From the NCBI GenBank assembly GCA_016790475.1, contig JAEUOX010000006.1, forward strand, positions 1 through 57,021: a stretch of 57,021 nt of DNA, in the 5' to 3' direction. The notes beneath the pieces are model-generated. The model ran no database searches. It saw only the letters and a program-made list of their open reading frames with translations, and was not told the DNA's origin. Source of the DNA: Rhodoferax sp. (GTDB taxonomy: Bacteria > Pseudomonadota > Gammaproteobacteria > Burkholderiales > Burkholderiaceae_C). The position numbers and the translations under genes were made by a program. Shown one piece after another: positions 45,001 to 52,527 of the stretch. Each line of letters starts with the position of its first letter. Position 1 is the stretch's first letter.

Positions 45001-45434
45001 TGAAGAAGATCCTGATTCCGATCGACGGGCGCAGCAGCCCGGCGCGCACCCGCTCCGCCGTGGGCGAAGCCGTGGCCATCCACCACCGGGAACCGGTGCA
45101 GATCCACCTGCTCAGCGTGCAGCCGGCGGTGTCCGGCCATGTGGCGATGTTCTTCGGCCGGGGCGAGCTGGCGGACATCCACCACCGCGTGGCGGACGAG
45201 GAACTGGCCGCCGCACAGGCGCAGCTGGACGCGGCACGGGTTCCCTATGTGGCGAGCTACATCGTGGGGCGGCGCGCGGAAACCATCGTGCAGCATGCCC
45301 GCACGATCGGCTGCGACCGGATCCTGATGGGCAACGAGGCACCGGCCACCGGTGTCACCCTGTTCGGCAGCCTGGCCCAGCAGATCCGCCAGCTGATGGC
45401 CGGCAGCAGCGACTGCCAGGTGCTGGGCTCCTGA
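45001..45434 (+). CDS. Universal stress protein with degenerate ATP-binding site
   Basis: A 144-residue UspA-fold protein. The start MKKILIPIDGRSSPARTRSA fits the family. The nucleotide loop, however, reads ILMGNEAPATGVTLFGSLAQ, so the canonical G-x2-G-x9-G-S of the two other usp genes in this window is not kept. It may therefore not bind ATP. It is 23 bases after terC and probably cotranscribed. A role with the metal exporter under stress is inferred only from position. Confidence 0.85.
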
Positions 45435-45459
45435 GGAGCCCCCGCCCTGGCGTCGCCGC

Positions 45460-47373
45460 TCAGGCGGCCAGACGCGTCTCGATGCGGGCCTTGGTCTCCT
45501 GCAGCTCGCGCGGCAGATGGTGGGCCAGCTGCTGGAACAGGTCGGCGTGCAGCTGCAGCTCGGCGCGCCAGGCGGCCTTGTCGATGCTGGTCACCGTCTG
45601 GAACTGCTCGGTGCTGAAGTTCAGGCCGGTCCAGTTGAGTTCCTCGTAGGCCGGGCTGATGCCGAACACATGCTCCTGGCCCTGCGCGGTGCCCTCGATG
45701 CGGTCGATCATCCACTTCAGCACGCGCATGTTCTCGCCATAGCCGGGCCAGACGAACTTGCCGTCGGTGCCCTTGCGGAACCAGTTCGTCGTGTAGATGC
45801 GCGGCAGCCGGGCGCCGGCCGCGGTGAGCTTCTCGCCCATGCCCAGCCAGTGCTGGAAATAGTCGCTCATGTTGTAGCCGGCAAAGGGCAGCATCGCGAA
45901 CGGGTCGCGGCGCACGACACCCTGCTGGCCGGCAGCCGCGGCGGTGGTCTCGGAGCCCATCGTGGCGGCCATGTAGACGCCCTCGACCCAGTTGCGCGCC
46001 TCGGTGACCAGCGGCACGGTGGTGGAGCGGCGCCCGCCGAAGATGAAGGCGTCGATCGGCACGCCGGCCGGATCGTCCCAGGCGCTGTCGAGCGCCGGAT
46101 TGTTGGTCGCGGCGACGGTGAAGCGCGCGTTCGGGTGCGCGGCGGGGCGCAGCTTGCCGTCCGGCTGCAGCGCGCTCTCGGGCGTCCAGTCCTTGCCCTG
46201 CCAGTCGATCAGGTGGGCCGGCAGGCTGCCGCTGTCCTTCTCCAGGCCCTCCCACCAGACGTCGCCGTCATCCGTCAGCGCGACGTTCGTGAAGATGACG
46301 TTCTTGTCCAGGCTGGCCATGCAGTTCGGATTGGTGACCAGGTTGGTGCCCGGTGCCACGCCAAAATAGCCCGCCTCCGGGTTGATCGCGTACAGCCGGC
46401 CGTCGGCCTGGGGCTTGATCCAGGCGATGTCGTCGCCGATCGTCGTGACCTTCCAGCCCTCGAAGCCGGCCGGCGGCACCAGCATCGAGAAGTTCGTCTT
46501 GCCGCAGGCGCTCGGGAAGGCCGCCGCAACGTGGTACTTGCGACCCTGCGGATTCGTGACGCCCAGGATCAGCATGTGCTCGGCCAGCCAGCCGGGCGCG
46601 CTGCCCTGCGAGGCAGAACGGCCCATCGTGGACGCGATGCGCAGCGCAAAGCACTTCTTGCCGAGCAGCGCATTGCCGCCGTAGCCCGAGCCGTAGGACC
46701 AGATCTCGCGCGTTTCCGGGAAGTGCACGATGTACTTGGTCTTGCTGCAGGGCCAGCGCACGTCCGCCTGGCCGTCCGCCAGCGGGGCGCCCACGCTGTG
46801 CACGCAGGGCACGTACTCGCCGTCGGCGCCGAGCACGTCGTACACGGCGCGGCCCATGCGGGTCATGATCTTCATGTTGACGGCGACATAGGCGCTGTCG
46901 GAGAGCTCGATGCCAATGTGCGCGATCGGCGAGCCCAGCGGGCCCATCGAGAACGGCACCACGTACATCGTGCGGCCGCGCATGCAGCCGTCGAACAGCG
47001 CCGGCGTGCCGTCGGCCTGGCCGTTCTGCAGCAGGTCGCGCATCGCGGCCGGGGCCATCCAGTTGTTGGTCGGGCCGGCTTCTTCCTTGCTGGCGCTGCA
47101 GATGAAGGTGCGGTCCTCGACGCGGGCCACATCGCTCGGGTCGGAGCAGGCCAGGAAGGAGTTCGGGCGCTTGACCGGGTTGAGCTTGCGGAAGGTGCCG
47201 GCGTCGACCAGCTGCTGGCACAGGCGGGCGTATTCCTCGTCCGAGCCGTCACACCAGACCACCCGGGCCGGTTTGGTCAAGGCGGCCATCCGGCCCACCC
47301 AGGCCAGCAGGCCCTGGTGACGGACATACGAGGGGGCGCCCAGGCGAAGCCCTGCGTCTGCGATTGCGTTCAT
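45460..47373 (-). CDS. pckG: Phosphoenolpyruvate carboxykinase (GTP)
   Basis: A 637-residue gluconeogenic enzyme converting oxaloacetate and GTP to phosphoenolpyruvate. It matches the GTP-type, not the bacterial ATP-type. Landmarks are [20 protein letters not shown], the kinase P-loop [14 protein letters not shown], the metal-binding [15 protein letters not shown], the hinge [20 protein letters not shown], and [20 protein letters not shown] with [13 protein letters not shown]. The start at 47373 begins the family match and follows CTGGAG. It is a single-gene unit convergent with usp. Its leader carries an 11-bp inverted repeat. Confidence 0.96.
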   Translation of the reverse strand: MNAIADAGLRLGAPSYVRHQGLLAWVGRMAALTKPARVVWCDGSDEEYARLCQQLVDAGTFRKLNPVKRPNSFLACSDPSDVARVEDRTFICSASKEEAGPTNNWMAPAAMRDLLQNGQADGTPALFDGCMRGRTMYVVPFSMGPLGSPIAHIGIELSDSAYVAVNMKIMTRMGRAVYDVLGADGEYVPCVHSVGAPLADGQADVRWPCSKTKYIVHFPETREIWSYGSGYGGNALLGKKCFALRIASTMGRSASQGSAPGWLAEHMLILGVTNPQGRKYHVAAAFPSACGKTNFSMLVPPAGFEGWKVTTIGDDIAWIKPQADGRLYAINPEAGYFGVAPGTNLVTNPNCMASLDKNVIFTNVALTDDGDVWWEGLEKDSGSLPAHLIDWQGKDWTPESALQPDGKLRPAAHPNARFTVAATNNPALDSAWDDPAGVPIDAFIFGGRRSTTVPLVTEARNWVEGVYMAATMGSETTAAAAGQQGVVRRDPFAMLPFAGYNMSDYFQHWLGMGEKLTAAGARLPRIYTTNWFRKGTDGKFVWPGYGENMRVLKWMIDRIEGTAQGQEHVFGISPAYEELNWTGLNFSTEQFQTVTSIDKAAWRAELQLHADLFQQLAHHLPRELQETKARIETRLAA

Positions 47374-47400
47374 GAAAAGACTCCAGAGGTTGATAAATCG

Positions 47401-47467
47401 TCTTTTCAAAGGAAACGGCGGAACCGGCGCACGCCCGGGGCAGGCAACAGCGCTCACTTTGAAAAGA
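47401..47467 (-). promoter_or_regulatory. Inverted repeat in the pckG leader
   Basis: TCTTTTCAAAG (47401-47411) and its exact complement CTTTGAAAAGA (47457-47467) are 45 bases apart, starting 28 bases upstream of the pckG ATG. A third related run, TCTTTTCA, overlaps the start codon itself. They could form a hairpin in the mRNA leader or be paired sites for a regulator. The remaining upstream sequence (47468-47721) holds no gene; it turns AT-rich at 47640-47690 (including atgcaaaaccggcattaat), a good place for the promoter. Confidence 0.5.
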
Positions 47468-47721
47468 GGACAGGGCCTCTTCGATCCGCAACAGCGTGTT
47501 CGACGACATTGCAGCGCAGCCCCGCAAACCGCCGGTAGCGGATGCAGACACCAGCGCACGCCCCGGGTGAGAGGCCATGCACCAGCGGGCTGGCACGGAT
47601 GATTTTAGGAAGGCAGGGGGACGGTTACGTTCGGGTTACCGTCAAAAGATATGCAAAACCGGCATTAATTTATGCGCTTTGCATTTGAATGCGGGGCCGC
47701 GGAACGGGCCCCGGCGACGCG

Positions 47722-47862
47722 TCAGGCCATGAAGACGGCGATGAAGGCCAGCAGCAGCATCAGCACGCCGCCGGCCACCGGCAGCACGATGGGCATCAGC
47801 GGGACGATCTTCTCCACCGGGTCGGCGGAAGCGTCGTCAGAGTGGTGGTGGGGCGCGGACAT
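47722..47862 (-). CDS. 46-residue single-span membrane protein
   Basis: A short protein starting MSAPHHHSDDASADPVEKIV and continuing PLMPIVLPVAGGVLMLLLAF to the end IAVFMA. The first half is hydrophilic with a His cluster; the second is one hydrophobic helix that ends with the protein. Proteins of this form seem to recur in related Burkholderiales, as far as I recall, but have no assigned role. It has an AGGAAT-like site upstream and lies between pckG and the 431-residue protein gene on the same strand. A tail-anchored inner-membrane location is inferred. Confidence 0.6.
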   Translation of the reverse strand: MSAPHHHSDDASADPVEKIVPLMPIVLPVAGGVLMLLLAFIAVFMA

Positions 47863-47920
47863 GGCATTCCTTGGGTAACGATTGCGGGAGAGCCCGGATT
47901 TTAGCCACAGGCGCCTGGCC

Positions 47921-49216
47921 TCAGCCGCCGCGGTACAGCGGCAGCGCGGCGATGCGCTGCTCGATGTCGGCCATCATCCGGCGGTAGGGCGGGGCCCCCA
48001 CACCGCCGAAGCGGCGCAGGAACTCCGACTCGGCCATGAACTCCGGCAGGTCGCGCACGTCGGGGATCAGGTCGGCCTCGCGCAGGCCGCGCGCGAGCAC
48101 GGGGTCGAGGCGGGCCCGCGCGTCCGGGCCGGCCATCGCCAGTGCGCCGAACCGGGTTCCGGCCCGGTCGGCGGCGATGTCGTTGAACGAGAAGCCGCTG
48201 CCGCGCCGCGCATCGTCCACCTCCTTGTAGAGGCCGACCGCGTCGGACAGCGGGCTGCCGGCCGTCGCCGTCAGCGCGGCCGAGATCGTGAAATGCTGCG
48301 GGAAGTCGGTGCGCCCGGCCAGCGTGACCACCCGGCGGGCTGGCACCGGCCAGCTGCGCGCAGAGGGCACCAGCGCCGCCAGGCCCTTGCCGTTCACATA
48401 GAACGCCAGCACCACGACCATGGCCCGGTGCTCCAGTGCCGCGTCGCCCTGGGCGGCACGTTCGCGTGCCAACTGCAGCAGGGGGCCGAGCAGGCGCTCC
48501 AGGCTCACCGGCTGGTCCCGCGGCAGGCTGCTGGTCAGCGCGACCAGGCGGTCCTGGTAGGCGCGCCAGCGCGCCTGCTCCTCCGGCGGCACCAGCACCG
48601 ACTTGATCTGGCTGGCCGCCGCCACACTCCACTCGAAATTGACCTGCAGCAGCCCGGGCGTGATGCTGACGCGCTTGATGACGTCGGCCGCCGCGCCGTA
48701 ATCGGCGCTGCCCTCCAGCCGCGACATCGCCAGGCGCAGCAGTAGGTTGCACAGGAAGGCCGGCACCCGGAGATGGCCGATGCGCAGCGCATCGAAGGCC
48801 GGCAGGCGCGCGCCGTCGTGCAGCGCCGCGTCGATGTTCAGATACCGCCCCAGCGGGTTGGCCGGCAGCCCGATCGACACCCGCACGACCGCCAGGCCGT
48901 CCTGCAGGGTGACCCGCGCCGCGCCCTTCCCCACACGGCTTGCGAGGTAATTGGACGTGATCTCCAGGTCCTCCTGGGACAGCATCATCGTGCGCAGCAC
49001 GCCCGGGCGCATGCGGCGGGGGTCGTGGCGGTCCATGATGCGCCTGGCCCGCGCGATGTGATCCGGCGTCAGCGCAACCTCGTTGACGACCAGCGGCTCG
49101 TCCTGTACCGCCAGCCACAGGCCCATCAGGGCGCCCACGGGCAGCAACAGCACGCCGGCCAGAAACAGCCGCAGCAGCCAGCGCATCACGGCCGGGGGCA
49201 CGCGCGCGCGGCGCAC
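47921..49216 (-). CDS. Membrane-anchored protein of unknown function
   Basis: A 431-residue protein I do not recognise. An N-terminal membrane anchor is near residues 11-35 (MRWLLRLFLAGVLLLPVGAL), after which it is soluble and presumably periplasmic. Notable parts are ALTPDHIARARRIMDRHDPR, YLNIDAALHDGARLPAFDAL, AFYVNGKGLAALVP, TDFPQHFTISAALTATAGSP and SGFSFNDIAADRAGTRFGAL. The stretch GLYKEVDDARRGSGFSFNDI and the following Arg/Asp-rich end suggest an enzyme-like or peptidoglycan-associated fold, but no catalytic motif stands out. The start may be the ATG at 49186. It is divergent from the double-AAA+ ATPase gene with 121 bases between. Confidence 0.75.
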   Translation of the reverse strand: MRRARVPPAVMRWLLRLFLAGVLLLPVGALMGLWLAVQDEPLVVNEVALTPDHIARARRIMDRHDPRRMRPGVLRTMMLSQEDLEITSNYLASRVGKGAARVTLQDGLAVVRVSIGLPANPLGRYLNIDAALHDGARLPAFDALRIGHLRVPAFLCNLLLRLAMSRLEGSADYGAAADVIKRVSITPGLLQVNFEWSVAAASQIKSVLVPPEEQARWRAYQDRLVALTSSLPRDQPVSLERLLGPLLQLARERAAQGDAALEHRAMVVVLAFYVNGKGLAALVPSARSWPVPARRVVTLAGRTDFPQHFTISAALTATAGSPLSDAVGLYKEVDDARRGSGFSFNDIAADRAGTRFGALAMAGPDARARLDPVLARGLREADLIPDVRDLPEFMAESEFLRRFGGVGAPPYRRMMADIEQRIAALPLYRGG

Positions 49217-49337
49217 AAACGGGCAGTTTCACGCATGGCCGCAGCTTAGCCCATCGTCGCCGAATTTTCCGGTGGGGTCTTCCATCCGCGGCCGGACTGC
49301 GTTATGGTCCCATCGACATCCGATTCGGAGGCGTTTG

Positions 49338-51674
49338 ATGGTCAAGCGTTTGGTGAATGAGCGGTCCCAGGGCCTGGTGCTGGCCTCGCCAGGGCTCGCG
49401 GACGCCCCGGTTCTGGACCTGATGTGCTCGCACTTCGTGCTGACGCTGGCAGCGCGCCGCGGGTCCAACTTCAATGTCCGGCGCGACCTCAACAGCGTGA
49501 TCGGCCTCACCGGCCGCCACCTGGTGTGGCCCGCTCCCATCTTGCGCCGGCTGCGCGAGTTCCTCGGGCGGCGCTGCACCAGCAACGAATACTGGCGCGG
49601 CCACGCCGGCCTGGGCGACCAGGAGTTTCTCGCGCGACACGGCACGTGGCGCGGGCCCTACGAGGAAGGCACGCTGTTCTTCTACCTCGACGAGTACGCC
49701 AAGGACCAGCCCAAGGACCTGATCGCGCTGCTCACCAGCACCGGCGAATGGCTCACGCGCGCGCTCAAGAAGCAGTCCACGCTGGTGGAGAAGAACATCG
49801 ACGCGCTGGCCGGCCTGCTGCAGCTGAACCAGGCCGAGCGCGCGCTGCTCCTGTATGGCACGCTGGCCCGCTACCAGCGCGACCTGCGCAGCATCCTGGT
49901 GGAGTTCAAGGTCAACAACGCGCCCGAGGCCTATGCGGCGATCGCCGAGCTGGCCGGCGTCAATGCCACCGAAGTTGGCGAGGCGCTGCGGGCCGGCTCG
50001 CGGCTGGAGCGCATCGGCCTGGTCGAGAACCTGATCTCCGAGCACAACATCACCGACCTGGCCGACCTGATGAAGGTCAGTGAGAAGCTGCCGCCGGTGC
50101 TGATGCGCGAGTACCGCGACCAGGCCGAGCTGATGGCAGTGTTCACGCGGCCCTCCAGCAAGACCGCGCTGGGCCTGGCGGATTTCAGCTTCGTCGCCGA
50201 GGACACGCAGATGCTGTGCGCGCTGCTGCGCCATGCGGTGACGCGCAAGGCGGCCGGCATCAACGTGCTGCTGTACGGCCCGCCCGGCACCGGCAAGACC
50301 GAGCTGGCCAAGGTCGTCGCGCAGGAGGCCGGCCTGGAGCTGTTCGAGGTGGAATACGCCGACCGCGATGGCAACTCGCTCAGCGGCAGGGACCGCTACC
50401 GCTCGCTGCAGATCGCACAGGTCTTCCTGAAGGGCAGCGCGCAGGCGGCGCTGCTGTTCGACGAGGTCGAGGACGTGTTCCCGCCGATCTCCAGCGAGGC
50501 TGCGCAGCTGCTGGCCCGCGCGGAGCAGGTGGCGGCGCCGTCGAGCGGCAGCGTCAGCGGCAAGGCCTGGGTGAACCAGATCCTGGAATCCAACACCGTG
50601 CCGACGATCTGGGTGACGAACCGGATCGAGCAGATCGACCCGGCCTTCCGGCGCCGCTTTGCGTACCACCTGGAGCTGAAGTCGCCGCCGCCCGGCGCCC
50701 GCGAGGGGCTGGTCCGCAAGACGCTCGAAGGCATGGCGGTGTCGGAACAGTTCGTCGAGAAGCTGGCCGGCCGCAAGGGCCTGACGCCGGCGCAGATCCG
50801 CACCGCGGTGCGCTTTGCCGATCTGGTCGGCCCCGCCGGGGACGCGGTACCGGCCGGCGCGATGGCGCTGAGCCCGGAGCGGCTGATCGAGCGCCAGCTG
50901 CGCAATGCCGACCTGGCGCTGGGGAATTCCGCCGAGCGGGCGGCGCGGGGCATGGTCACGCAGTACGACCTGTCGATGCTGCATGTGGAGTGCCGCTTCG
51001 AGCTGCCGCGCGTCGTGCAGGCGCTGCAGGCACGAGGCCATGGCAGCCTGTGCTTCTACGGCCCGCCCGGCACCGGCAAGACCGCGCTCGGCGAATACAT
51101 CGCCCAGACGCTCGGGCGGCCGCTGCTCGTCAAGCAGGCCAGCGACCTGATGAGCAAGTATGTCGGCGAGACGGAGCAGCAGATGGCCGCGATGTTCCGT
51201 GAAGCCGAGGCGGAGCGCGCGGTGCTGCTGCTCGACGAGGCCGACAGCTTCCTGCAGGACCGCCGGGGCGCGCAGCGCACCTACGAGGTGACCGAGGTCA
51301 ACGAAATGCTGCAGGGCATGGAGCGCTACAACGGCATCTTCATCTGCACGACCAACCTGCTGGACCGCCTCGACCAGGCGGCCTTGCGGCGCTTCACGTT
51401 CAAGATCCGCTTCAAGCCGCTGGCGCGCGCGCAGCGCGAGGCGATGTTCCAGGCAGAAGCGCTCGGGGGCGATGGCCGGGCCTGGCTGCCGGAGATGCGC
51501 GCCCGCCTGGCGCTGCTGGAGCAGCTGTGTCCCGGGGACTTCGCGGCGGTCAAACGGCAGGCGGTGATCCTGGATGCGGCGCTGGATCCGTTGGAGTTTC
51601 TGGAGCAGCTGGAGGCCGAACACCGGATCAAGCCGGAGGTGCGGGAGAGCCGGGGGATCGGCTTCCTGCAGTAG
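49338..51674 (+). CDS. Double-AAA+ ATPase with uncharacterised N-terminal domain
   Basis: A 778-residue ATPase with two AAA+ modules. An N-terminal helical region (about 1-290) is not recognised; it contains FNVRRDLNSVIGLTGRHLVW and TLFFYLDEYAKDQPKDLIAL. Module 1 has Walker A GPPGTGKT (314-321), Walker B LLFDEVED (372-379) and RFAYHLEL with the arginine finger region near 435. Module 2 has Walker A GPPGTGKT near 575, Walker B LLLDEADS near 630 and LRRFTFKIRFKPL. Both modules look active. It resembles SpoVK/p97-like remodelling ATPases in plan, not in detail. It stands alone, divergent from a membrane-anchored protein gene, and nearby substrates are unknown. Confidence 0.88.
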   Translation: MVKRLVNERSQGLVLASPGLADAPVLDLMCSHFVLTLAARRGSNFNVRRDLNSVIGLTGRHLVWPAPILRRLREFLGRRCTSNEYWRGHAGLGDQEFLARHGTWRGPYEEGTLFFYLDEYAKDQPKDLIALLTSTGEWLTRALKKQSTLVEKNIDALAGLLQLNQAERALLLYGTLARYQRDLRSILVEFKVNNAPEAYAAIAELAGVNATEVGEALRAGSRLERIGLVENLISEHNITDLADLMKVSEKLPPVLMREYRDQAELMAVFTRPSSKTALGLADFSFVAEDTQMLCALLRHAVTRKAAGINVLLYGPPGTGKTELAKVVAQEAGLELFEVEYADRDGNSLSGRDRYRSLQIAQVFLKGSAQAALLFDEVEDVFPPISSEAAQLLARAEQVAAPSSGSVSGKAWVNQILESNTVPTIWVTNRIEQIDPAFRRRFAYHLELKSPPPGAREGLVRKTLEGMAVSEQFVEKLAGRKGLTPAQIRTAVRFADLVGPAGDAVPAGAMALSPERLIERQLRNADLALGNSAERAARGMVTQYDLSMLHVECRFELPRVVQALQARGHGSLCFYGPPGTGKTALGEYIAQTLGRPLLVKQASDLMSKYVGETEQQMAAMFREAEAERAVLLLDEADSFLQDRRGAQRTYEVTEVNEMLQGMERYNGIFICTTNLLDRLDQAALRRFTFKIRFKPLARAQREAMFQAEALGGDGRAWLPEMRARLALLEQLCPGDFAAVKRQAVILDAALDPLEFLEQLEAEHRIKPEVRESRGIGFLQ

Positions 51675-51707
51675 CGCGGGCGCCACGGGCGGGCGCCGCG
51701 CAGCGCG

Positions 51708-52379
51708 TCAGGCGCGGGCGGTGCGCCGCCGGTGGGCCACGGCGCCCAGCAGGCCGACACCGGCCAGCATCATCAGCCAGGATTCCGGCTCAGGCACCGC
51801 GGTCACGGTCATCGTGACGGGCAGCGCGGACGATGCCAGCGAAACGATGCCGGCACCGACGTCAGCGACATCGAGCTGCTCGATCTTCACCAGCGTCTGG
51901 CTGCCGAACAGTACCGAGGGGGCGACGTTGAAGGCCGTCGTGACAACAATGTCGCCTTCCAGCGGAGCGCTTCCGAGGAGCGTGAACCCGGCGCCGAAGA
52001 ACAGCTCACCGGGGGCGCTCTGGCCGCCGTAGTAGTCGAAATCGCTGCCGGGGGCATGCTTCAGCGCATCCAGCTGGGCCAGGAACGCCGGCAGCGTCAT
52101 CGCGCTGCCGAACACGGAGACCGAGGATTGCAGCGGGTTGAAGGTGAGCTGGGCCGGATCGTAGGACATCGTCATCGCCAGGCCGATGAACTCGTAGGGC
52201 CCGGTGAAGGCCAGCGTGAAGCTCGTGAAAGCCAGGCCACCGGGCGCTGCCGTGCCGTTCGTCACGCCGGAGACCGCGACGGTGGGTTCCGGGGGGGCGA
52301 TCGTGGCGTGCGCAACACCACCCAGCATACCCAGGACGCCCCCGAGTACCGCGACGGACGCAATTTTCCAGAGTTTCAT
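51708..52379 (-). CDS. PEP-CTERM protein with cohesin-like body
   Basis: A 223-residue exported protein. A signal peptide (MKLWKIASVAVLGGVLGMLG, cut near VAHA) is followed by about 165 residues resembling a cohesin-type beta-sandwich: FTSFTLAFTGPYEFIGLAMT, then MSYDPAQLTFNPLQSS. The C-terminus has the exosortase signal, VPEPESWLMMLAGVGLLGAV plus the basic AHRRRTARA. Proteins of this type are cut and anchored or released by exosortase and appear in exopolysaccharide and floc formation. The ribosome site is AGGGAGAAGG. Its own sigma-54 promoter is at 52418. It is next to the giant adhesin gene on the same strand. No exosortase gene is in the window. Confidence 0.9.
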   Translation of the reverse strand: MKLWKIASVAVLGGVLGMLGGVAHATIAPPEPTVAVSGVTNGTAAPGGLAFTSFTLAFTGPYEFIGLAMTMSYDPAQLTFNPLQSSVSVFGSAMTLPAFLAQLDALKHAPGSDFDYYGGQSAPGELFFGAGFTLLGSAPLEGDIVVTTAFNVAPSVLFGSQTLVKIEQLDVADVGAGIVSLASSALPVTMTVTAVPEPESWLMMLAGVGLLGAVAHRRRTARA

Positions 52380-52417
52380 ACCTTCTCCCTTGAATCACCT
52401 GACCGGTTGCCGACCCA

Positions 52418-52434
52418 CAGCAAATATCGCGCCA
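52418..52434 (-). promoter_or_regulatory. Sigma-54 promoter of the PEP-CTERM gene
   Basis: On the minus strand TGGCGCGATATTTGCTG has GG and GC exactly ten bases apart and the TTGCT -12 form, close to consensus. Predicted transcription starts about 28 bases upstream of the ATG at 52379. Sigma-54 control of PEP-CTERM genes (with PrsK/PrsR) is known in Zoogloea and related floc-formers, which supports the call. Confidence 0.78.
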
Positions 52435-52527
52435 TGGCAAAAATCTCCATCAAAACAACAGCTTGCGGGTAGATTGCCGGCTGCACCACCGGACGCCCGT
52501 CAGGATTTCCGACACCGCGCGCCCGCA

